A stretch of DNA of 64,000 nt from Physcomitrium patens (lineage: Eukaryota > Streptophyta > Bryopsida > Funariales > Funariaceae): NCBI RefSeq assembly GCF_000002425.4, contig NC_037256.1, positions 17,520,586-17,584,585 on the forward strand, read 5' to 3'. The translations under genes were made by a program, and so were the position numbers. Every line of letters begins with the position of its first letter. The stretch's first letter is position 1. The notes under the pieces are model-generated. The model was not told the origin of the DNA. It was given only the letters and a program-made list of their open reading frames with translations, and ran no database searches. This document shows, one piece after another, positions 12,855 to 27,400 of this stretch.

Positions 12855-15106
12855 TAATACTATGGCATAATAATCAAAATTAATGGAGATTGATGCCCTA
12901 TATGGATCATTAATAATACAAAGACAACAAATATTGATATAAAAAGGATTATATTTCTATTATTGGAAGCTAAGCCATTAAAATATTATAAATTGATTGG
13001 ATAGCAAGAACAACCTCCTTTAAAGATAGTAGAGGCAAGCTGAATCTTCATACCTTCACATCAAGTGATAAGAAAAAATAATCTATAACTAAAGACTTAT
13101 TTGTAGGGATAACCTTCATGAAGAAGAAAATATAGCATAAGCAATTGGTATATATGGTGGTTCCAAATCTTACATCAATGGTAGAAAAGACAATTGAAGG
13201 AATAGAATGGATAGGATAATTCATACAAAAATATTAGATTATCTTTTCAATTGACCTACTTAGTAGCATGCCTCTTGCTTGAAGTTCCTCCTTTCAAATA
13301 GAATTATTTTCTAGAGCCAAACTAATAAATTGGCCAATTTATTGCTTAGTATCAAATTAACTTGAAGAGCTATAGAAATGTTAGATGAACTCTTAGAAAA
13401 GGATCTTATTTTAGAAAACACATCATCATAAAAAGTACTTGTATACTTTATATCCAAGAAGGATGCTGGACTTTAATTTTGCATTGACTATCAATGCCTC
13501 AATAAGTAAACTATTAAAAATATATATCCACTTTCATGCGTAGATAATCTTCTTGACTACCTTTGAGATGTGACGACCTTGAGCAAATTAGATCTTTAGA
13601 GTAGATATTGGTAAACACCTATTACAAAGGGGGATATAAAAAAAATGGCATTTTTATGTGCAACGGATATTTTCAATGGCTTATTTTATCTTTTGGCCTC
13701 ACCAATATTTCAACCTCTTTCATAAGTCACATAAAAAGATTGTTTTAGGACTTTTTGGACAAATATGTAGTTTTCTTCATTGATGATATCCTCATATATA
13801 ATAAAATCTCCAAGGAGCATAAGCAACACCTATAAGAAATATTGTAGTGGCTACAAGATAGCTGCTGCTATTATAAGAAATCAAAATGTGAACTTTAGAA
13901 ATCAAAATTCATCTTTTTGGCACATATGATGTCGTCAAAAGATATGCACATGGAATATGATAAGGTGAAAGTAATAAAAGATTGGCCAACTTCCAAGGAT
14001 GCTATTAAAGTTTTTTTATTTTTAAGCCTTGCTAGTCATTATTGTCATTTTGTTCAATGATTTGAACACATTATTATTTTATTAATAATTCTATTAAAGA
14101 AGGGTACTCCATTTGAATGGAAACTAGAGCAACAAAGTGCCTTTGATAGGTAAAAAGAAGCACTTATTATTGCTTCTTCATTACAACTGTATGATCCCAA
14201 TCTTCTTTGTACACTTGATATTGATATTTTTTAACTTTGATATTAGAGCAGTCCTTCAATAAGTCTTTGATAGGAGCCTTCAACATATGGAATATGAATC
14301 ACACAAGCTCAAAATGGCGAAGTGTAATAACTTTGCATGTGATCAAGATTAATTAATAATTGTACATACTACAAAGATGTAGCAACACTATCTATTGTGA
14401 AAGCGAGTGGTTGTTCAAACCGACCTACAATCTTTACTACACAATTTGCATTTGGAAAATATGAAATCACGACATTATTGTTGAAAAGATTAATTACAGC
14501 TTTTTGATATCCACCTTGAATACAAGCAAAGGCAACAATATACTATGCTAGATAACTTATCATAGAGATGAGACTTAAAGGTTGAATTTGGAAACAAGGA
14601 AAAAGTTTCTACCATTAATAGTATCATTCAAACTTAATCAAAGAGGCATAATAGAAGGAATCTATACATCAATATGCTTATTTTAAGATGATTAGGGATT
14701 GATTGAAGGTGGGCGATAGATAGTATCAAGATTATAGTCTTAATGAGGGCTTACTTTATTTCAAGAAGCAAATTTATGTACTTGATAGTGCTATACTTTG
14801 GATGCGCATACTTCAAAAAGAACATGATATTTCAATATCTGGACATCTAGGACAAGAAAAGATTATAGAACAGATTTCAACGACATGATTTTGGATAAGT
14901 TTGGATTATGATATTTGAACTTTTGTGCACTCTTGCAAATCATGTTAATGTAATAAAGTATGCAATGCAGTATCTCTTAGACTATTCCAACCAATTCCAC
15001 TACCTATAGCACATTGAAAGCAAATGACTATGGATCTCATTACATATTTATTGCAGATGCCTCATTATCATACCATAGTTGTTCTCTTTGTGAATCAAAT
15101 TTCAAA
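12855..15106 (+). pseudogene. E pol remnant: protease, RT, RNase H, first part of integrase
   Basis: Follows the B-family solo LTR. Reverse transcriptase lies at about 13330-14150 and RNase H at about 14180-14560. Integrase begins at about 14740, with the zinc-binding region near 14820-14950 (short motif HDISISGHLG). F interrupts it at 15112. The same protein order occurs in minus-strand copy J. Broken many times. Confidence 0.75.
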
Positions 15107-15111
15107 GCAAC

Positions 15112-15650
15112 TATCAATGACATGAATCTTGAAGAAAAAAAATCCTCAATACACTCTTATGTCATTGAAAAGAACTAGATAGTCACTCAAAGATGATATA
15201 ATATTAAACTAGAATGACTACTGCAAAAAATAAAAAGATTAGAAAGTCTTGAAATAAGACTAAAGACTAAAAAGATATTGACAAGAGTGAAGAAGGCTTC
15301 ACTCTTGCCTCCATAGATATTCTCTAACTAAGAGCTATGTGGCAATATTCTATAGGACCTCCAACATGTATTGACTTAGCAAGCCACATATTTTAATTTA
15401 TAAAACAAGTTATCTATATATGCGCCACATAGTTAGTTTGTTTCACAAGTTAATATATGGAATTAACTTGTTTAATAAGCTAACAACATGTGATTAACTT
15501 GTTGGCTAAGTTTCTAAATTACAAATATATCTAAAGTTAAAATTATATCTATTAAGATTTTCTAAAAGATTTTATGAAATTAATCTATATTTACCTACTT
15601 CTACCTAATCATATAAGTAATTATTGGAATAAATATATATATGCATGACA
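15112..15650 (-). repeat. 3' LTR of F
   Basis: Pairs with 20438-20961. On the minus strand it is preceded by a purine-rich tract (15651-15665), the expected polypurine tract. It shares sequence with the LTRs of G and H. Confidence 0.85.
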
Positions 15651-15783
15651 TTACTTTCTTTTTTAGGAACGACTTCACAAAGAGCGATTGTCGTCTTTCA
15701 TAAAACTTATAATTCTTTGATGGATATCATCAATGAAAGGCCTCAACCTTCTTTGTTGTATTTACAAGATTCTTTTTTGGCTC

Positions 15784-17050
15784 CTATGTGCATTCACTAA
15801 TATCGTATCTGCACCAATGAACAAGATATTCCAATTTAATTTGATATTGCCTTGAGTTTAAGACTTCTTCTACCTCAAATTCTTCATTATTATCCACTTC
15901 TATAAGAAGAGGTGGCATTTCTCTTCTTTCCAAAATATTCACTATCTTATATGGCTCAAAAAGAGACATGTGAAATATAGGGCGGATCTTTATAGACTCC
16001 AATAGATATAATCAATAAGCAATATAATTGATTTTTTCACAAATAGAAAAAGGTCTTAGCCTTCAATAGTATAACTTATCATAAAAATAAGAAATCTTAA
16101 TATTATGACAAAGTAACCATATCTTGTCATCCACATTAAATTGTGGTTGTTCCTTACGATAGGCATTCACATTGGTCTTTTGTCATTTTTAAGCTTCCTT
16201 TAATTGTATCTTCATTATTGTATGTGGCTTTGATAAATAATTTGCTAAATTTTTTGCTACAAGATTATCAACTTTTAAAAAGTCAAAAGTATCAAGTCAT
16301 AGATGATAACCATAATTGGCAAAAAAAAGATATTTGTTGAATAGAAGAATGTATAGAATTATTGTATGCAAACTCTGTCAATGGCAAAAGAATTGTCCAA
16401 TCATCTTGATGATAGTTAATGGTATATCTCAAAGACTGCTCCAAAACTTGATTCATTCATTCTACTTGCCGATCAATTTTAAGATGAAAAGTCAAAGAGA
16501 GCTTTATATCTATCTTTAGAATGTTAAATAAGATTTTCTAAAATCTTAATACAAATTGAATCTTCCTATTTAATATAATATCTTTTAGTAATTCATGATA
16601 GCAATAGATATTGTCAATAAAAAGTTTAGGTATTTTTTTACTTAAAATAGATTTTATATATAATATAAAATATATCATTTTGGTGAACCGATCTATAATT
16701 ATAAATATAGAGTCACATGAACTTGAACTTAGAAGATCTATATTAAAATCTATACAAATAGAAGACCATGATTGTTCAAGTATGGATAATAGTTGAAAAA
16801 GTCTATAGGATCAATGATGACGAATTTTTGATCATTAATAAACATCCCATGACTGAACAAAGTTTTTTTTACTGCCTTCTATATTTGCGACCACCAAAAA
16901 TCTCTAGATATAAGTTCTAGAGTCTTGTTTTATCCAAAATGTCTTGCTGCTTGGATGTCATGACATGCTTGAAGAACACATAAACGTACTTTTCCTTCTA
17001 GAACATATAGGCATCCTTCGAAGTAGAGTAGGTAGTTCTTAAATTCAAAC
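15784..17050 (-). pseudogene. F integrase and chromodomain remnant
   Basis: The chromodomain lies at about 15784-15910, with short motifs EEFEVEEVLNSRQ and LEYLVHW as in canonical (group I) chromodomains that read methylated histone tails. The part just before it (RPIFHMSLFEPYK) is the typical integrase tail. The integrase core is recognisable only in pieces to the right. Broken. Confidence 0.7.
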
Positions 17051-17059
17051 TTTGAAACA

Positions 17060-19140
17060 TCATGAGACTTAGAAGAAAGATCTTTATATCATGAACAAAA
17101 AGATTAGAGGACATAATTGATTGAATTTGTTTGATAAAGGTCAAATCAATAATCAATGTTGATTTCATTGCTTGAAGCTGAAAATGCTCTCGCTTCAAGA
17201 AGATTGTTCTTTGTTAATTAAAGGATACATCTTTTTTTTTGGAACAAGTTAAGAATATTTAAAAAGAGCATGTAATAAATCTTATTATTTTTTAGATCAA
17301 TATGTAATCTTGAAATCAAATTTTGATAATAACATGCTCCAATGGGATTGGCGACAATTCAAAATATGTATCGACATGAAATACTTGAGGTTCTTGTGAT
17401 CTATATATATGTATTATGATTGAATTTGAAGTGCCTTCTAGATAATGATGCCATTCTTAAAATGAATCTACAATTGCAAGAAGTACTTTAAGGTGGATCT
17501 CACAGTTAATCTTGACTATTGATAATTTTTTGAAATAAAAAGCTATTAGATGTAGTTTTTCATCTGTTTTCATTTGTGACAATATTATATTTAATACAAA
17601 ATCTGATGTATCTGTTTATATAAAGAATGCTTTAAAAAAGTTGACACAATATAAAATTGGTGTAGAAGTAAATTCTTTCTTTAAACAACAAAAAATACTT
17701 AGGCTTCAAGTTTGTTTTTACAAGTCAAATATATAAGTGGAGATGCAACTTGAAAAAAGTTTCTGATAAAGTTTTGATAATAATTGATAAAGCTCAAAAA
17801 ACATTAGACATCTCTTACTATTCTTGAAATCTTTCAATCTATGATAGTTTTTACCTTCTTTGGATCTATTATAAGGTCTTCATTAGAAATGATATACCTC
17901 AAAATGTCAACTTGAATAATGATGAATATACACTTTTCTATCTTCATGTATAAACTTGTATCTATTATTTTTTGTAAAATATGACAAACATGAACTTCAT
18001 GCTCTTTTGTATTCTTAGAATAGATTAAAATGTTGTACAAATAATAGATGATTAAATTATCAAGAAAGTCACAAATGACATCATTCATTACATATTGAAA
18101 AGTAGCTAGTGCATTTATGAATAAAAAAGGCATGATATTATATTCAAAATATCCATACCTAGTTTAGAAAGTAGTCTTTTATTCATTTCTTTCTTTGATG
18201 CGAACCAAGTTATATACTCATTATAGATCTATTTTTGTATAGATCTTTATTTGATTCAATTGATCAAAAATTCTTCAAATTAAAGATAGAGGTTACCTAT
18301 TCTTGATAGTGATCTTATTAAGTCCTCAATAATCCATACACATCCATAGACATCTATTTTTTTTCTTCACAAATAAGATAGGAGTATTGGCTAGAAATTT
18401 AGATTAGTATATAAGATTCTTAGCTAAATTCTCATCAATATATTCTTTGAGTCTAACCAATTCATTTTGTTATAGGCTATAGATTGGTCCAAATGGTGGT
18501 TGATTTCTTTCTTAAAGATTGATAGACTAATCATAAGGACAATATTACAAAAGAATATTTATATTTTTTTTTTCAAAAACATCTTAAAAATCTTCATACT
18601 GGCTAAGAATACTACTTGATATCTTCTCACTATTAGCAATGGATATGGCATATATAACAAAAGATGGTCCTTCATTTGCGACATGCATGAAAGCTCTTAC
18701 ATCTATCAATAAATATTTAGATATACTAGACTTATGAATTTCTACTTGCCTAGCAAGACCTTAAGTTAAATTATAGAAAAAATCAAGATTGCAAGAAATC
18801 CAATCTATTTGAGGATTATATCTTTTTAATCATAATAATCCTAAAATAATTAAATTAGAAGGAGATTTAATCACATTAAATATAACTAAACTATTGTGAC
18901 TACTAGTTGCTACTTTTACAAGAATAGTTTCATGTGTAACATCTCCAAAAGACAATGAAAGTCCGTCTATTATTTCTACATGTACAAGTTTCATTTTCTT
19001 AACTAAAGATATATCTTATTTTTTGACAAAATCTTCATTTATAAAACAAGATGATGCTCTTAAATCCAACAAGGCTAAGACTTTGTAATTTTTTGGTCCT
19101 AAATAGACTTCTATTGTAAAATAAGGTGAGAGATTGGAGG
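17060..19140 (-). pseudogene. F RNase H, reverse transcriptase and protease remnants
   Basis: RNase H lies at about 17060-17560, RT at about 17780-18700 (short motifs FQYVMNDVICDFLDNL and DPKKVKTI) and an aspartic protease-like region at about 18780-19130. This is the same order and spelling as in A, G and H, all of one chromovirus group. Broken many times. Confidence 0.7.
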
Positions 19141-19191
19141 AGAGAATAGGACCTTTACTAGATATTGTACATGATTGTAGCCACACAATCC

Positions 19192-20221
19192 TTATTGTAG
19201 TTGAAGTAACTTGTTTCTTGACACATTGTCTCCTTTGGCTATTCTGCTTCTCATTTTGTAATTACATTTTTTCTTTGGATAATATTGAATAGTATGTTTA
19301 GCTTCTCCATAATATAAGTATAAGCCCTTTTGATATTGTCGACTCTTTTTTTCTTTTGTGAGGAATTTAAAATGTATTATATTAATTTGTATTGAATTTA
19401 GCCTTGATAAATAATTTTTTGAAAACTTAAGAACTACCATCATAATTTGATTTATTCTTCTCCACTCATATCTTTATTCTTGACATCTTTAAATAATTGA
19501 TTATTGTATGTAATAGTTTTAGCAATAAATTATTCTAAAGATTTTATTTTTGGTATTATTTGTTACAAGTCTTTGACTTTATCCTTCAAGCTATACTAAA
19601 ATTGATTGATAAGGGCTTTATTATTTCAATCTACATCGTAAGCAAGGTTTTAGAATTCAGTAGCATATATGGTCTCTACTACTCTTTTTCAATTACTTTC
19701 TTTAAATATTGCCATTAATACTTTTAGGAATGAATTCAAATCATAAGAGAGTCACAAATCTTTTTCCATTAAAGGTATAAATCAGAATAAAGTACTTCTT
19801 GATAGAAGTGCACCTATGAAATCAATTTGAGTAAATCCATTTTAATATTGGATAGGATCCAACCTTAGATAGAGCTTGATTTGTTGTAAAAATCCTCAAA
19901 ATTTTGATCTTGTTCCATTAAACTTCTCAAGCATACTAATCCTTATCCCCATTATACTTGTAGAAACAAAACTTCTTGGATTTGATTGTGATGTCAATTT
20001 ACTTGCTTCTTTAATTGCACAGCTTCTTATTGTAGGCTCTAAACTTCATCTTTAGGCATAGGCATAGTACTTCCATGATTCACATTGGAAATACTTGAGA
20101 TTTCCACTCTTAGAGTGTTGATAAACTTATGAAGATCTATAATAATTACAAATCTATTTGCATTTTTGTTGAGAGTAGCATCTATAATTTTTTCTTTTAT
20201 AGACAATTCAAACAAATTCAT
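19192..20221 (-). pseudogene. F gag remnant
   Basis: Gag with a degenerate zinc knuckle near 19260-19330 and an N-terminal stretch (starting near 20221) equal in layout to gag of A and H. Between it and the 5' LTR there is a ~215-base leader with no clear primer-binding site. Broken. Confidence 0.65.
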
Positions 20222-20437
20222 AAAGTTAAATTAAAGGAAGGTTATTAGCAATCTCTAATAAAAATTTCCATAAAGAGAGATAATCCTTTCTCTTTAAGAA
20301 AAAGATCCATGTTAGAAAATAATTTTTTTTTGTATAAAGATGGATTCTCTACAACCTTCAAAATACAATAATAGAAGTAGTACAGTTTATTTACTTCTAA
20401 AGCAAGACAAAAACAATAGATTAGCATTCATGTTAAA

Positions 20438-20961
20438 TTTTCAAAGATATAAAACTTGAAGAAATAAAATAAAAAAATATACTCTTGTGTCATTGAAAGG
20501 AACTAAAAAGTCATTTGAAGATGATATAATATTGAACTAGAATGGCTATTGCCAAAAATAAGAAGACTAAAAAGTCTTAAAACAAGACTAAAGACTAGAA
20601 ATGCATTGATAAAAGTAAAGAAGGCTTCATTCTTACCTCCATATATACTCTCTAATTAAAAACTATATGTCAATATTCTATAGGACCTCCAACATGTGTT
20701 GACTTTGCTAGCCACATATCTTAACTTATAAGGTAAGTTATCTATGTATGTTCCACATAATTAGCTTGTTTCACAAGCTATTATATGGAGTTAATTTATT
20801 CACTAAGTTTTTAACTTATAAATACATCTAAAGTCAAAATTGCATGTATAAAGCTTTTAAGAAGCTTTTCTAAATGACTTTAGGAAATTAATATATATAT
20901 TCATTACTTTTACTTAAACATATAAGTAACTATTGAGGTAAATATATATATATTCATGATA
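20438..20961 (-). repeat. 5' LTR of F
   Basis: Pairs with 15112-15650. Its inner edge (near 20438) is set by where the two copies stop matching. Confidence 0.8.
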
Positions 20962-20966
20962 GCAAC

Positions 20967-21940
20967 TTCACTCAGCTGTGATGTACTCAAATATTCATGC
21001 TTTAGCACTTGTATAAATTTTCTTTGATACTATCTTTTATCACTATTGATTATCTTGTATCATCATTTCAGATCAGGATTTGTACTTCACAGGAAGTTTT
21101 TGGCAAGCTTTATTTAAACAACTCAACACATGACTTGCCATGTCTATAGCCTTCTATCTCCAAACAGATAGATAAATAGAGCATGCAAATTGGACCTTGG
21201 AAGTAATGTTACAAGCATTCGTAGTAACTCATCATAATGAGTATAATGAATACTTAACACCTTTAAAGTTTATTTATAATAATAGTATTCAAGCAAGTAT
21301 TGATCATTCACCATTTTTCTTTAACATCAATCAATTTTTAATTATATTAATAAATCTTTGTTGTCTCATTGATACCAACAATTTAACAACAAAAGATTTT
21401 ATACAATAGCTTACAATGGCCTTACAAGAGGCATGGCATTACCTTTTTATTGCACAAAATTGATAAAAAGAGTATGTGGATAGCAATTGGTAAGACAAGA
21501 CCTTCCAAGAGGGTGAAATTATATTACTCTCTAATACCAACTTGCTACTTGCTATATCAATCCAAATTCATAAACTAATACTTTGATAGCTTAAATCTTT
21601 TTGTATTTTTGCAATGATTTCTAGTATTGCATACTGCCTCAAGCTTCTACCACATATTTGGTTCTAATTAATCTTAAATATTTTACAATTGAAAGAATTT
21701 CATATTGAGCCAAAATACTTTCCGGATCAATATCAACCACCACGACCACCAATTATAGTTGATGACTAATAAGAATATGAAATAGATAATATTTTGGAGC
21801 ATTGCTACTTTTGCTATGGCAGTGGATGTCTAAAAATTTAATACAAAGTTTTTTAAAAAGATTATTCTATTTATGATGTAACGTAAAAACCTACACAAAA
21901 CTTCATCCATTGCTAAGATAATTTAAAGATACCATTGGAT
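20967..21940 (+). pseudogene. E integrase end and chromodomain remnant
   Basis: Resumes E integrase after F: the core continues to about 21420, with the characteristic stretch near 21130-21210 that in relatives reads as the HPQTDGQTE region. A post-integrase part follows to about 21700, and a chromodomain lies at about 21735-21930 near a conserved VDD stretch. The same chromodomain is clearer in J (about 32930-33120, minus), with the short motif ILWKGYP. Broken. Confidence 0.7.
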
Positions 21941-21980
21941 GCAGAATGAAGACGTTCTATATTAGTAGAAAAAATTTAAT

Positions 21981-22507
21981 TGTAACAAAGTAAAGATAAG
22001 ATATTTGTATTATTCACATATAAAAATAGATAGTTGGAACCATGCTTGAGAAGTTATGAAAGTTTTTAAAATTAGAATTTGATTAGTGGACCATATAGGA
22101 TCCATTGTGGAATATTCTAAAAAGAGCTTAAGATGATTATCAAAGTGTTGTCTACCATAGAACCTTTTAGAAGAAATTTAGGATATTATCTAAGTGGAAT
22201 CCATGATCTAGAAACATTCTAAAAAGTCCAAGGTAGTAGAACAAAGTATAAATAAGACTCACGAGGGTCTTTTAAGCAACTAGTCAGATATAACTTTGGG
22301 CCTTCTTTCTTAGTAAAGTTTGGTTTTATACCTTCCTATTCAGTTTTGTTTTGTTCTATTTCTATTTATATAGTTTTGACTTTTAAGTCCTTTTCTTTAA
22401 TTTTTTTTATTATATTTTGATCCATTTTATCCTACTTTGTGATGAAGTTTTATATAATTGTAGATTAGAAGAATCTTAGACTTTTAAGATAGACTAGATT
22501 TGTTTCA
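21981..22507 (+). repeat. 3' LTR of E
   Basis: Begins after an A-rich purine tract and ends before the target duplication ATCTA. Pairs with 10637-11213. Confidence 0.85.
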
Positions 22508-22827
22508 ATCTAACTAAGTAGTATGTTATTGTGATCTAATATGGCTAATGGATGAAAGAAAGAAGAAAATATTATATTATAAAATATCTTATTTTAAAAT
22601 ATTATAGCAAATTATTCTAAAAATATAAATAATAATAAAAAAGATAGTAAAAATAAAAAATATTAATATTATTTTTTTACAAAATAGACTTCTATTTAAT
22701 TTATAGAGCCATAAATAAAACAAAATAAAGACAATTAAAAAATTAATTCATATAAGCATGTATAAGAAGAATTTAAAAGTAAATTTTAGAAAATTTATTT
22801 TCAAAAGCCAAGAATAGATATTTAAAT

Positions 22828-23372
22828 TGTCACATATAAATATCTACTATAATTATTATTTAAGAAATATAAATAGGTAGAAATAGGTTAAAAATAGATT
22901 AATTTTATAATACCTTCTAGAAAGGCTTCTTGAAACTTCTTATATGTTGTTTTAATTTTAGATATATTTGTAGTTAAATAATAGCTTAAAAACTTGGTCA
23001 ACATGCTAACCACATATCACATGTATTAGTAGCTTGTAGAACAAGCTAAGTATATGGTGCCCATATAGAAAACCTGCCTTGTAAGTTAAAATATATATCA
23101 TGTAGAGTCAATACATTTTTGGAGATCTTGTAGGACATTGCCACATATATTTTAGGTAGATAGTATATATAGAAGCTAGAGTGAAGCCTTCTTCACTTTT
23201 ATCAACTCTCTTCTTGCTTCTAGTCTAGTTTAAGGAGTTTCTAATTTCCTTGAATTTTGGCAATAGCCATTCTAGTCTTTTTTTTAATATATATATTTTT
23301 CTATTTTTATTTTATCATATTTCTTTGAAATTTTTTTTTTTTTTTTTTTTTTCATTGATTTCTTATCTTCGA
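22828..23372 (+). repeat. 5' LTR of G
   Basis: Pairs with 28016-28567. It contains a T run (23331-23352) near its end, which makes the end uncertain by some bases. No convincing primer-binding site follows it. Confidence 0.75.
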
Positions 23373-23639
23373 CAAATTGACAAGAATATAATTATAATAT
23401 TAAAGTTTAGAATGTTTTTGATTAAGAGTGGATTATTCTTATCTCTTGATAAGACTTAAGCATATTAGGAGTTATGGATTATCTCCTTTTAAACTGATAT
23501 TATCATTAGTATTTTTTTTTTATTTTCAAGTCTTTTCTTCTATTTGTCTTAAATAATATTAGACATCTTTCTTTCTTTAAATATTATCATAGCAGAGCTT
23601 CTTAAAATAAAGAGTATAATGGCATAAATGTATGAATTA

Positions 23640-24560
23640 TTGAAAGAGTTAATGCTTATAATCCATCAACTCAATTTACTTTCATAAAGAGCAATAAAAA
23701 TAGTAGAGAATAAAAATATATAATGATTATAGCTGCTTCAATATCTACTTCAAATCATATCATTTTTTCTATGGTAGAACACCCTTTCAATGTTAAAGAA
23801 TCAAAGATTGTAAAGTCCGAGAAGTTTAATGGTATAAGATCTAAATTTTGAAGATTTATGAATCAAGTACAACTTGTGATTGAACTTTAATTCTAAAGCT
23901 ATTCAACTCGAAGATTGTAATTTAGATTCATTCATACACTCCTTTTAGATTTAGCATTAACATGGTTTTCATCTTTTTTTAAATGATAAGATCCAATATT
24001 ACATAATTTAAAAGTTTTTTTTAATAGAGTTTCAATCCATGTATAGAGAATATAATACAATTTGTGTTGCAACCAATAATATCTATATTTTGCAATAAGA
24101 CAATCAATTGGTAATATTATATGCTTCATTGTTTTGACAACTTACAATTGATATCAAATATGATGATACTGTATTTATTATTTAATTTTTCTACAAAATA
24201 TAATACGATATAAAAAAATTGATGCTCAACTTACTTGATTCTCAAACATTGAGTCAAGCAATTGATTTTGTTATAAGATGTGATGATCAATTTTTTGAAT
24301 TTTAATCTAAGAGTTGTATAAGTGCACCTCAATGATACTATAATTCAATGATAATATCAATGTCTTTTTAATACTTATATTTGGAAGTAGAGGATATGTA
24401 AATTAATACAATATATTTTAAGCTTCTTATTGAGCAAGAATAGACTCGTCATTTTCAAGAGGATTGTGCTTATATTATAGAGAATCTAAATACATTAGTC
24501 AATATTATCCAAAGAAGCAATACAACCACAAAATGAGGAGAATAGCCATCAAAGAAGATA
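23640..24560 (+). pseudogene. G gag remnant
   Basis: Recognised by position and by similarity to gag of A and F, including the region around 23790-23830 that corresponds to the conserved FDG/FNG capsid segment and a zinc-knuckle-like remnant near 24460-24530. Broken. Confidence 0.55.
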
Positions 24561-24649
24561 ATATATTGAAAAATGAGTTTATCTTGCTATAATAGACATC
24601 ATATATGTGGAACCTTATACAACACTTAGTAAAGGTCTTGTTCTCTCTT

Positions 24650-27400
24650 TATTTTATAATAATATTATTTTAGATCCTAAACATCAGAAAGCCTCTGCTT
24701 CTTAGATTCACAAGCCTTAGTGTGTTAGTTTCAAGAGCCTTACATGAAGAATTTGCTAAAATTCATAGCATACTTTTAATGAAGAAAACTAAACTTATTC
24801 TCATAAAAATCATAGATGGTCGTCTATTGTCTTCAAAAAATATTACTCATGAAATCCTTCCTATAGAAATAATAATTAATGGTTATAGCGGCTTTCTAAT
24901 ATTTGATATTATTAAAAAAAAAAATAATTGAATTATTTTAGATTAATTATGGCTAAAAAAATATAATCTAAAAATAGATTAGATTTCTTATGGTCTTGAT
25001 TTTTTTTTAAAATATAATTAAAAGTATAGTTGATCAAATAGGAAGTTATAAATCTAGTGCAATTAAACTTGTATTTGTATGTACAAGAGCTTTCTTGTAT
25101 GTTGCAAAAAAAATTACATTTTTTCATTTATATTGTACTTATTTCTAATGGCAAAAACATTTCAAGTGGCATTTTAAGCCAATGTCAATATTTTTAAGAT
25201 GTATTTTAGAAAAAGAATGCAAATACTTTACCAAAATATTGTCCCTATGACTATTCAATTGACCTTCAAGAAGGAGCTCAACCACTATTTAGACCAATTT
25301 ATAGTTTATTACAAAATAAATTGATTAAATTCAAGGATTATATTGAAGAAAATCTAATCAAAAATTTTATATGCTATTCCAAATTTTTAATAAGAGCTTC
25401 AATCTTATTTGTGAAGAAAAAAGATGGATAGTTACAGATGTGTGTTGATTATCAAGGATAATAAAGTTACTATCAAAACTGATACCTGCTATATTTGATA
25501 TCTAGACTTCTTGATGAATTGAATGAAGCTAGGATCTATATAAAAATAGATGAACAAGGAGCATACAATCTGATATGCATCAAAGAAAGTGATAAATGGA
25601 AGATTGCATTTTAAACAAGATATGAATATTTTGAATATAATGTCATGTCTTTTGGACTTATAAATGTACTAGGAACTTTTTAATATTTAATGAATGATGT
25701 TTTTTGAGATTTTTAAGATGACTTTGTTGTTTATTACTTAGATGACATCTTAATCTATTCTAAAAATATAAAAATATAAACTTCATATTTGTTGTGTATT
25801 ACAAAAATTAAAAGATGCGAGATTCTATGCCAAGATAGAAAAGTATATATTTTATACTACTCAGATCAACTTTTTAGGATACATTATTTCAAATGATAGA
25901 CTTATGATAGATCCTAAGAAAGTTCAAACTATTATGAATTAAAAGATTTCAAAAAAAATAAAAGATGTCTAATATTTTTTGGAATTTTCCAACTACTATC
26001 AAATCTTCATAAAGAACTTCTCTCAAGTTGCAACTCCACTTACACATTTGACTTGTGAAGACAAACTTCAATAGAATCAAAAAGCAGAAGTAACATTTGA
26101 AGTTTTAAAGATAGGTTCTATTTCTGCATCAATCTTGTATTGTATCAACTTTTCTAAGCTATTTTTTATGAAAAGAGATGCATCAAACTTTACTTTAGAT
26201 GTTGTATTATCACAAATGAGAATAGATAATAAATTCTATTCAATAGCTTTTTATTTTTAATATTTTTTTAATAGACAAGATCAACTATAAGATTTTTAAT
26301 AAAGATTTTTTTTAATTATGGATTTATTTCAAAAATAATTCCATTATTTAGAAAGTACTTCTAATCCAATAACTATTTATGTGGATCTTAATAATCTTGA
26401 ATATTTTATATCAATACATATTTTGAATCATTGTCAAGCCTATTGGAACATTTATTTATTAAGATTTGACTTTAAAATCACTTATTGACCTAGAAAATAA
26501 CAAAGTTTTCTAGAATTTCTTTCTAAATGTTCTTATCTTATATGAAAAGGAGATGCATCTTTTAATCAATAAAAAATAATTCTCTTGAAGCCAAAGTATT
26601 TTCATCTTCGAGTAATAAAATCAACATTGACTATTAATTCAATACTTATCAAGTAAATTCAATCGAATATATCTCATGATCTTCTTGTTCATGATATCAA
26701 GAACTCTTCTTTTAAATATCATGATGCTTTTAAGTTTAAATTCAAAAACAACCTACTCTACAATCATTTATTTGAGTTGTTTTGCCAACATGGCAAATTT
26801 TATATTATATACAAAAACTATCACAAATAAAGAAAAAACTAAGTTTTTTTTGATAATATATATCACTATCATAGATTTTTTAAGCATATTATATTGAATA
26901 AGAAAATTTAATTTATATTAAGATTTTAGAGAATACTTTTAAGATTTTAAAAAAAGATATTAAATTATGTTCAGCTTTCCATCCTTAAATTGGTGAACAA
27001 ATAGAGCATCTAAATCAAATTTTAGAGCAATATTTGATGTATACCATCAATTACCAACAAAATGATTGGACAATTCTTTTGCCATTAGTAAAGTTTGCTT
27101 ATAATAACATGATACATTCTTCTACAAAATAAGCATTTTTTTTGCTAATTATGATTATCATCCATAACTTGATGCATTTGACTTTTCAAAAATTGATAAT
27201 CCTATAGTAAAAGATTTGATAAATCATTTATTTGAGCTACATACAACAATAAAGGCGTGACTAAAAGAGACTCAAAAACAACAAAAGAACAATACAAATG
27301 CTTATTGCAAAGAACAACCTCATTTCTACATTAGTGGAAAGGTATAGTTACTTCGTTATAATATTAAAATTATTTGTTAATAAGAGCCAACAAAAATATA
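24650..27400 (+). pseudogene. G pol remnant (protease to integrase)
   Basis: The protease region (about 24700-24960) lines up with the A protease. RT follows (catalytic-loop region near 25720-25750), then RNase H and integrase with a stretch near 26960-27060 equivalent to the integrase core of A. The stretch 27400-28010 before the 3' LTR is too decayed to say whether a chromodomain was present. Broken many times. Confidence 0.7.

Larger units (their letters stand above)
15112..20961 (-). mobile_element. Chromovirus fossil F, two LTRs
   Basis: Complete in outline on the minus strand, inserted in the integrase of E. A perfect five-base target duplication GCAAC flanks it (15107-15111 and 20962-20966), and E integrase similarity resumes on both sides. 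Order, right to left: 5' LTR (20438-20961), gag, protease, RT, RNase H, integrase, chromodomain, 3' LTR (15112-15650). Length about 5.85 kb. LTRs differ by roughly 15-17% by eye, so F is older than A and B. The coding region is broken many times. Confidence 0.9.
10637..22507 (+). mobile_element. Chromovirus fossil E, two LTRs, holds two later insertions
   Basis: Complete in outline: 5' LTR (10637-11213), tRNA-iMet primer site, gag, protease, RT, RNase H, integrase, chromodomain and 3' LTR (21981-22507). A perfect five-base target duplication ATCTA flanks it (10632-10636 and 22508-22512); the sequence on both sides is the LTR of H. Two later insertions are a B-family solo LTR (12058-12849) and chromovirus F (15112-20961). 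Without them E is about 5.2 kb, a normal chromovirus length. LTRs differ by an estimated fifth or more, so it is old; the coding region is broken many times. Confidence 0.85.
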